A DNA stretch of 64,000 nucleotides, from positions 395,353 to 459,352 of the forward strand of contig NZ_BMHD01000002.1 of NCBI RefSeq assembly GCF_014640535.1. Reading direction: 5' to 3'. Shown here one piece after another: positions 59,064 through 64,000 of this stretch (positions within the stretch are counted from its first letter, which is position 1; every line of letters begins with the position of its first letter). The DNA is from Cnuibacter physcomitrellae. GTDB lineage: Bacteria; Actinomycetota; Actinomycetes; Actinomycetales; Microbacteriaceae. The notes under the pieces are model-generated. The model did not search any database. It was not told the DNA's origin and saw nothing but the letters and a program-made list of their open reading frames with translations. Made by a program: the position numbers and the translations under genes.

Positions 59064-59825
59064 TTACGCCTCAACTCCTGCTGCGGCCGGCGCCTCCGCC
59101 CGAGGGGCGGAGTTGCGGCGCGGGCGGTCGCGGTCGCGCTCGGGGCGCGACGACTTCTGGTTGGCCTGCTCGCGAGCGAGCTCCTTGTTGGTGATGTCGC
59201 CCTTGTAGATCCACACCTTCACGCCGATGCGACCGAACGTCGTCTTGGCCTCGTAGAAGCCGTAGTCGATGTTGGCGCGCAGCGTGTGCAGCGGGACGCG
59301 ACCCTCGCGGTAGAACTCGGAGCGGCTCATCTCGGCGCCGCCGAGGCGACCCGAGACCTGGATCCGGACACCCTTGGCGCCGGCGCGCTGCGCACCCTGC
59401 AGACCCTTGCGCATCGCACGGCGGAACGCCACGCGAGCGGAGAGCTGCTCGGCGATGCCCTGCGCGACGAGCTGGGCCTCGGCCTCGGGGTTCTTCACCT
59501 CGAGGATGTTGAGCTGGATCTGCTTGCCGGTGAGCTTCTCGAGCTCCGAGCGGATGCGCTCGGCCTCGGCGCCACGACGACCGATCACGATGCCCGGACG
59601 GGCGGTGTGGATGTCGACGCGGACGCGGTCACGGGTGCGCTCGATCTCGATGCGGGCGACGCCTGCACGGTCGAGGTTCTTCTGCAGCAGCCGGCGGATC
59701 TTGACGTCCTCGGCGATGTAGTCGGCGTAACGCTGACCGGGCTTGGTGCTGTCGGAGTACCAGCGCGACACGTGGTCGGTGGTGATTCCCAGACGGAAGC
59801 CGTACGGGTTGACCTTCTGGCCCAT
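59064..59825 (-). CDS. rpsC: 30S ribosomal protein S3
   Basis: 253 residues: [22 protein letters not shown] domain with [40 protein letters not shown], and [20 protein letters not shown]. The C-terminal tail of about 35 residues is Arg/Ala/Glu-rich. Overlaps rplV by one base. Confidence 0.98.
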   Translation of the reverse strand: MGQKVNPYGFRLGITTDHVSRWYSDSTKPGQRYADYIAEDVKIRRLLQKNLDRAGVARIEIERTRDRVRVDIHTARPGIVIGRRGAEAERIRSELEKLTGKQIQLNILEVKNPEAEAQLVAQGIAEQLSARVAFRRAMRKGLQGAQRAGAKGVRIQVSGRLGGAEMSRSEFYREGRVPLHTLRANIDYGFYEAKTTFGRIGVKVWIYKGDITNKELAREQANQKSSRPERDRDRPRRNSAPRAEAPAAAGVEA

Positions 59826-60220
59826 TACTTGCTCGCCTTCTTCTTCGAGACTCCCGCGACCGAAGCCTCGTCGGGCGTCGCGAGGACGATCGTGATGTGG
59901 CTCGTGCGCTTGTTGATCCGGAACGCGCGGCCCTGGGCACGCGGCTGGAAGCGCTTGAGCGTGGTGCCCTCGTCGACGAACGCCTTCGCGATGAAGAGGT
60001 CCTGCTCGTCGAGGTACTCGTTGGACGCATCGGCCTTCACCCGGGCGTTCGCGATGGCCGAGGCCACCAGCTTGTACACCGGCTCGCTCGCGGCCTGCGG
60101 CGCGAACCTCAGGATCGCGAGGGCCTCGGTGGCCTGACGGCCACGGACCAGGTCCACGACGCGACGGGCCTTCTGAGGCGTGACGCGGATGTGACGCACG
60201 CGTGCGATCGACTCCACCAT
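59825..60220 (-). CDS. rplV: 50S ribosomal protein L22
   Basis: 131 residues: [60 protein letters not shown] (the loop lining the exit tunnel) and [10 protein letters not shown] short C-terminal Lys/Ala tail. Confidence 0.98.
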   Translation of the reverse strand: MVESIARVRHIRVTPQKARRVVDLVRGRQATEALAILRFAPQAASEPVYKLVASAIANARVKADASNEYLDEQDLFIAKAFVDEGTTLKRFQPRAQGRAFRINKRTSHITIVLATPDEASVAGVSKKKASK

Positions 60221-60245
60221 TTCTTTCCTCCTTATCGCCCCCGCG

Positions 60246-60527
60246 TCAGCGGCGGCGGCCCTTCTTGTCGTCCTTCACGTGACCGCGGAAGGTGCGGGTG
60301 GGCGCGAACTCGCCCAGCTTGTGGCCGACCATCGACTCGGTGATGAACACCGGGATGTGCTTGCGACCGTCGTGCACCGCGATGGTGTGACCGAGGAACG
60401 CGGGCACGATCATCGAGCGGCGCGACCAGGTCTTGATGACGTTCTTCGAACCGGCTTCGTTCTGCGTAGCGACCTTGCGGAACAGGTGCTCGTCGACGAA
60501 GGGGCCCTTCTTGAGGCTGCGTGGCAT
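60246..60527 (-). CDS. rpsS: 30S ribosomal protein S19
   Basis: 93 residues: [60 protein letters not shown] and [14 protein letters not shown]. Confidence 0.98.
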   Translation of the reverse strand: MPRSLKKGPFVDEHLFRKVATQNEAGSKNVIKTWSRRSMIVPAFLGHTIAVHDGRKHIPVFITESMVGHKLGEFAPTRTFRGHVKDDKKGRRR

Positions 60528-60538
60528 TTCTGGGACTC

Positions 60539-61378
<840 letters not shown>

Positions 61379-61406
61379 TGTCTTTAGTCCTCTAGCTTCC
61401 GAGCCC

Positions 61407-61712
61407 TCAGCCGACGGCCGTGAAGATGTCGATGGTGCCGGACTTCAGCGTGACGATCGCACGCTTGGTGTCCTTGCGCTTGCCGATGCCGAACTTGGTG
61501 CGACGGGTCTTGCCCTGACGGTTCAGGGTGTTGATCGTCGCGACCTCGACCTGGAAGATTTTCTCGATCGCGAGCTTGATCTCGGTCTTGTTCGAACGGG
61601 GGTCCACCACGAAGGTGTACTTGCCCTCGTCGATCAGGCCGTAGCTCTTCTCGGAGACCACCGGCGCGATGATGATGTCGCGCGGGTCCTTGTTGAACGC
61701 GGCGTTGCTCAT
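61407..61712 (-). CDS. rplW: 50S ribosomal protein L23
   Basis: 101 residues: [40 protein letters not shown], and [20 protein letters not shown]. Overlaps the rplD stop by four bases. Confidence 0.98.
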   Translation of the reverse strand: MSNAAFNKDPRDIIIAPVVSEKSYGLIDEGKYTFVVDPRSNKTEIKLAIEKIFQVEVATINTLNRQGKTRRTKFGIGKRKDTKRAIVTLKSGTIDIFTAVG

Positions 61713-62362
61713 GCGGAGACCTCTTCCTTCTTCGTCTTCGACGCCACGAAGGCCTCGAACGACGACTTGGTGAAGACGATGTCGTCGGAGACGAGCACGT
61801 CGTAGGCGTTCAGCTGGTCAGCAGCGAGAACGTGGACGGTCGGGATGTTGCGGACGCTGCGCAGCGAGACCTCGTCGTCGCGCTCGAGCACGATCAGGAC
61901 GTGCTTCGAGGAGGCGACGGTCGCGAGGAACTCGGCGGCGGCCTTGGTCGACGGCGCCTCGACGCCGAACGACTCCACGACGTGGAGGCGTCCACCGCGG
62001 GCACGGTCGGACAGGGCGCCGAGGAGCGCGGCGGCGATCATCTTCTTGGGGGTGCGCTGCGCGTAGTCGCGCGGCGTCGGCCCGTGGACGATGCCACCAC
62101 CGGTCATGTGCGGCGCACGGATCGAGCCCTGGCGAGCGCGGCCGGTGCCCTTCTGCTTGAAGGGCTTGCGGCCGGCGCCGGAGACCTCACCGCGCGACTT
62201 CACCTTGTGGGTGCCCTGACGGGCTGCGGCGAGCTGCGCGACGACGACCTGGTGGATGAGCGGGACGTTGGTCTGCACGTCGAAGAGCTCGGCGGGCAGC
62301 TCGACCGAGCCGGCCTTCTTGCCCTTCGCGTCGACGACGTCGAGGCTGGTTGCGGTAGCCAT
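61709..62362 (-). CDS. rplD: 50S ribosomal protein L4
   Basis: 217 residues: [40 protein letters not shown] (tunnel loop), [20 protein letters not shown]. In E. coli L4 represses its own S10 operon through the leader; the long structured leader here would allow a similar control, which is inference. Confidence 0.98.
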   Translation of the reverse strand: MATATSLDVVDAKGKKAGSVELPAELFDVQTNVPLIHQVVVAQLAAARQGTHKVKSRGEVSGAGRKPFKQKGTGRARQGSIRAPHMTGGGIVHGPTPRDYAQRTPKKMIAAALLGALSDRARGGRLHVVESFGVEAPSTKAAAEFLATVASSKHVLIVLERDDEVSLRSVRNIPTVHVLAADQLNAYDVLVSDDIVFTKSSFEAFVASKTKKEEVSA

Positions 62363-62367
62363 GCGGA

Positions 62368-63027
62368 CTACGCTCCCTTCACTGCGTTGCGGACGAACAC
62401 GAGGCGGCCCTTGGCGCCGGGGATGGCGCCCTTCACGAGGAGGAGGCCCTTCTCGGCGTCGATCGCCTGGATCTGGAGGTTGAGCACGGTGACGCGCTCG
62501 CCACCCATGCGGCCGGCCATGCGCATGCCCTTGAAGACGCGGCTGGGCGTCGACGAGGCACCGATCGAACCGGGCTTGCGGTGGTTGCGGTGAGCACCGT
62601 GGCTGGCCGAGACGCCCTGGAAGTTGTGGCGCTTCATGACACCGGCGAAGCCCTTGCCCTTGGAGGTGCCGACGACGTCGACCTTCTGGCCGGCCTCGAA
62701 CACGCTGTCCGCGGTGAGCTCCTGGCCGACGGTGTAGTCGGCGGCGTCAGCGGTGCGGATCTCGGTCACGTGGCGGCGCGGCGTGACGCCGGCGGCCTCG
62801 AAGTGACCGGTGAGGGGCTTGGTGACCTTGCGGGGGTCGATCTGGCCCGCGGCGATCTGGACGGCCGAGTAGCCGTCCTTCTCCGGGGTGCGGATCTGGG
62901 TGACGACGTTCGGCGAGATCTCGACGACGGTGACGGGGATGAGACGGTTGTTCTCGTCCCACACCTGGGTCATGCCGAGCTTCTTGCCGAGCAGTCCCTT
63001 GCTGGTCTTCGTTGCAATGGTGGACAT
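62368..63027 (-). CDS. rplC: 50S ribosomal protein L3
   Basis: 219 residues: [60 protein letters not shown], and [20 protein letters not shown]. Confidence 0.98.
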   Translation of the reverse strand: MSTIATKTSKGLLGKKLGMTQVWDENNRLIPVTVVEISPNVVTQIRTPEKDGYSAVQIAAGQIDPRKVTKPLTGHFEAAGVTPRRHVTEIRTADAADYTVGQELTADSVFEAGQKVDVVGTSKGKGFAGVMKRHNFQGVSASHGAHRNHRKPGSIGASSTPSRVFKGMRMAGRMGGERVTVLNLQIQAIDAEKGLLLVKGAIPGAKGRLVFVRNAVKGA

Positions 63028-63035
63028 GGCGGGCC

Positions 63036-63344
63036 TCAGAGCTTGATCTCGATGTTGACGTCGGCCGGGAGGTCGAGACGCATGAGCGAGTCGACGGCCT
63101 TCGGCGTCGGGTCGACGATGTCGATCAGACGCTTGTGCGTGCGCATCTCGAAGTGCTCGCGGCTGTCCTTGTACTTGTGGGGCGAACGGATGACCGCCAC
63201 CACGTTCTTCTCCGTCGGCAGCGGCACGGGGCCCACGACGGTGGCTCCTGCGCGCGTGACCGTGTCGACGATCTTCCGCGCCGAGGTGTCGATGACCTCG
63301 TGGTCATACGATTTCAGTCGGATGCGGATCTTCTGTCCCGCCAT
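63036..63344 (-). CDS. rpsJ: 30S ribosomal protein S10
   Basis: 102 residues from the ATG at 63344: [80 protein letters not shown]. First gene of the S10-spc run, with GAGAGAG upstream of the start and a leader of about 270 nt. Confidence 0.98.
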   Translation of the reverse strand: MAGQKIRIRLKSYDHEVIDTSARKIVDTVTRAGATVVGPVPLPTEKNVVAVIRSPHKYKDSREHFEMRTHKRLIDIVDPTPKAVDSLMRLDLPADVNIEIKL

Positions 63345-63617
63345 CACTCTCTCCTTCTTGCGTCTTACAGCCTCGACTGCATTGGACGCGCTGGTTGGCA
63401 TACCTCTTCCGAGGCACCCCGTTGTCGGCACTCCTGGTGTCGCACCGCTGTTCTCGAGTCAACCGCCCTCGCGGGCTGTTCTCGGCACACACGTCTCCCC
63501 GAAGGAAGGTGTGTGTCGATTGAGCTGTGTCCTGCTGCCCGCGGCCTAGCTGTCGAAAGCTATGCACTGCCCTGGCAGTGATCCAGGCCGCGCAGAGCGC
63601 AGCCCGAAATGTTGAAC
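63345..63617 (-). promoter_or_regulatory. Structured 5' leader of the S10 operon
   Basis: About 270 nt untranslated. Upstream part: an 8-bp outer stem (CGCGGCCT at 63540-63547 with AGGCCGCG at 63585-63592) enclosing TAGCT-N6-AGCTA (63547-63562) and CACTGCC-CT-GGCAGTG (63565-63580). Downstream part: a 10-bp stem, CGGCACACAC (63483-63492) with GTGTGTGTCG (63509-63518), whose loop holds a CUUCGG-type turn. No Rfam-like family was recognised by eye. Likely used for ribosomal-protein feedback. Confidence 0.6.
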
Positions 63618-63623
63618 TAGAAG

Positions 63624-63653
63624 AGTCTACGCGACTCCCCCACCTTCATGCAA
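63624..63653 (-). promoter_or_regulatory. Promoter of the S10 operon
   Basis: On the minus strand TTGCAT (-35, 63648-63653), 18-nt spacer, TAGACT (-10, 63624-63629). The same -10 hexamer occurs at groES and truA. Predicted start near 63617. Confidence 0.65.
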
Positions 63654-63858
63654 CCCGGGCGTGTCGCGCCCAAAGGGCCTGGGCATCAACTGCCTCATAA
63701 CAGCCCGGATCACGACGCCGGCGGCTCGAGATCGCCGTCAAGGAACAGGAGGATTAGCGACCCGTCCTCGCGACGCCCTGACACCATCGCAGGTCGGACT
63801 CACCGCCCGACACGGGTGAGGCTCTCCGGCGCCGATGGAGCATCGAGCGCGTTAAATG
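63654..63858. other. Spacer between the rrn terminator and the S10 promoter
   Basis: About 200 bp with no gene recognised on either strand. The stretch is less GC-rich than its surroundings and contains small complementary pieces such as GCGCCC/GGGC near 63669-63682. Additional S10 promoter elements may lie here. Confidence 0.4.
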
Positions 63859-63894
63859 CGAGAAGCCCGACCCAGCATTGGGTCGGGCTTCTCG
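63859..63894 (-). terminator. Terminator of the rRNA operon
   Basis: Near-perfect 16-bp stem, arms CGAGAAGCCCGACCCA (63859-63874) and its complement (63879-63894), GCAT loop on plus, followed on the minus strand by GCATTTAACGC. It lies a few nt after the 5S 3' end. Confidence 0.9.
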
Positions 63895-63901
63895 TGAAGT
63901 A

Positions 63902-64000
63902 AGTCCGGCGGTGTCCTACTCTCCCACAGGGTCGCCCCTGCAGTACCATCGGCGCTGAGAGGCTTAGCTTCCGGGTTCGGAATGTTGCCGGGCGTTTCCC
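63902..64000 (-). rRNA. rrf: 5S ribosomal RNA (3' part; 5' end outside window)
   Basis: The minus strand reads GGGAAACGCCCGGCAAC, then CCGAACCCGGAAGCTAAGC, GCCGATGGTACTGCA, and GGGAGAGTAGGACACCGCC, the conserved 3' two thirds of bacterial 5S rRNA. It marks the end of an rrn operon transcribed toward the S10 operon. Confidence 0.95.

Overview
This is a high-GC (roughly 70 %), gene-dense chromosomal segment of an actinobacterium. The protein families point to the Microbacteriaceae or a close relative in the Micrococcales. Supporting evidence: a GuaB3-type IMP dehydrogenase paralogue, a DUF3817 protein, a lid-less short adenylate kinase, a groES gene under CIRCE control, ribosomal proteins with long Ala/Glu/Lys-rich tails, TAnnnT-type -10 boxes and many apparent leaderless promoters. 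There are no tRNAs, CRISPR arrays, transposases or prophage genes. The placement is by recognition only and no search was run.

Left third (1-25.5 kb). A PcrA/UvrD helicase (cut by the window edge) is followed by a glycerophosphodiesterase, a Bax-inhibitor-1-like membrane protein and a tandem pair of DUF418 membrane proteins. Next comes a minus-strand run, khtT-khtU-SURF1-DUF3817-guaA (K+/H+ antiporter, cytochrome-oxidase assembly factor, GMP synthase). Then glpD, guaB3, an alpha/beta hydrolase and guaB follow. Guanine nucleotide synthesis is therefore represented three times within 11 kb (guaA, guaB3, guaB). A branched-chain amino acid transporter follows (livHMGF on plus, the binding lipoprotein convergent on minus), with terminators and a palindromic repeat between the two arms. 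After it come rarD, groES with two CIRCE operators, and a THUMP-like methyltransferase.

Middle (25.5-36.2 kb). A DUF4190 proline-rich membrane protein is followed by a tightly overlapping minus-strand operon, glmS-acpS-alr-alr-tsaE-tsaB-rimI-tsaD. It joins amino-sugar and cell-wall precursor supply (glmS and two alanine racemases) with the tRNA t6A module (TsaB, TsaD, TsaE). coaA and glmM follow.

Right (36.2-64 kb). This is the ribosomal-protein superoperon, all on minus. Read from the right edge it is a 5S rRNA (end of an rrn operon), the S10-spc run rpsJ to rplO, secY-adk-map, then infA-rpmJ-rpsM-rpsK-rpoA-rplQ, truA, and rplM-rpsI-glmM. Between map and infA, genes that are often neighbours, sits a 9.4-kb block. 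It holds a complete mannitol phosphotransferase system including its own EI and HPr (mtlR divergent from EIIB-ptsH-ptsI-mtlA-mtlF-mtlD), plus an NAD(P)-binding reductase/AraC regulator pair. rpsN (S14) and rpsD (S4) are absent from their usual slots.

Most notable signals. (1) Three gaps in the ribosomal operons can each fold into a long outer stem enclosing two hairpins: the S10 leader, the rpmJ-rpsM gap and the rpsK-rpoA gap. (2) guaA appears to start at AUU, and the first DUF418 gene has no canonical start upstream of its conserved N-terminus. (3) At least nine genes show a TAnnnT box exactly 6 or 7 nt before the start codon, the signature of leaderless mRNAs. (4) The groES promoter lies between two CIRCE operators. 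(5) There is an N-terminal secreted domain fused to LivH, tandem intact alanine racemases, and the mannitol-PTS block inside the ribosomal superoperon.
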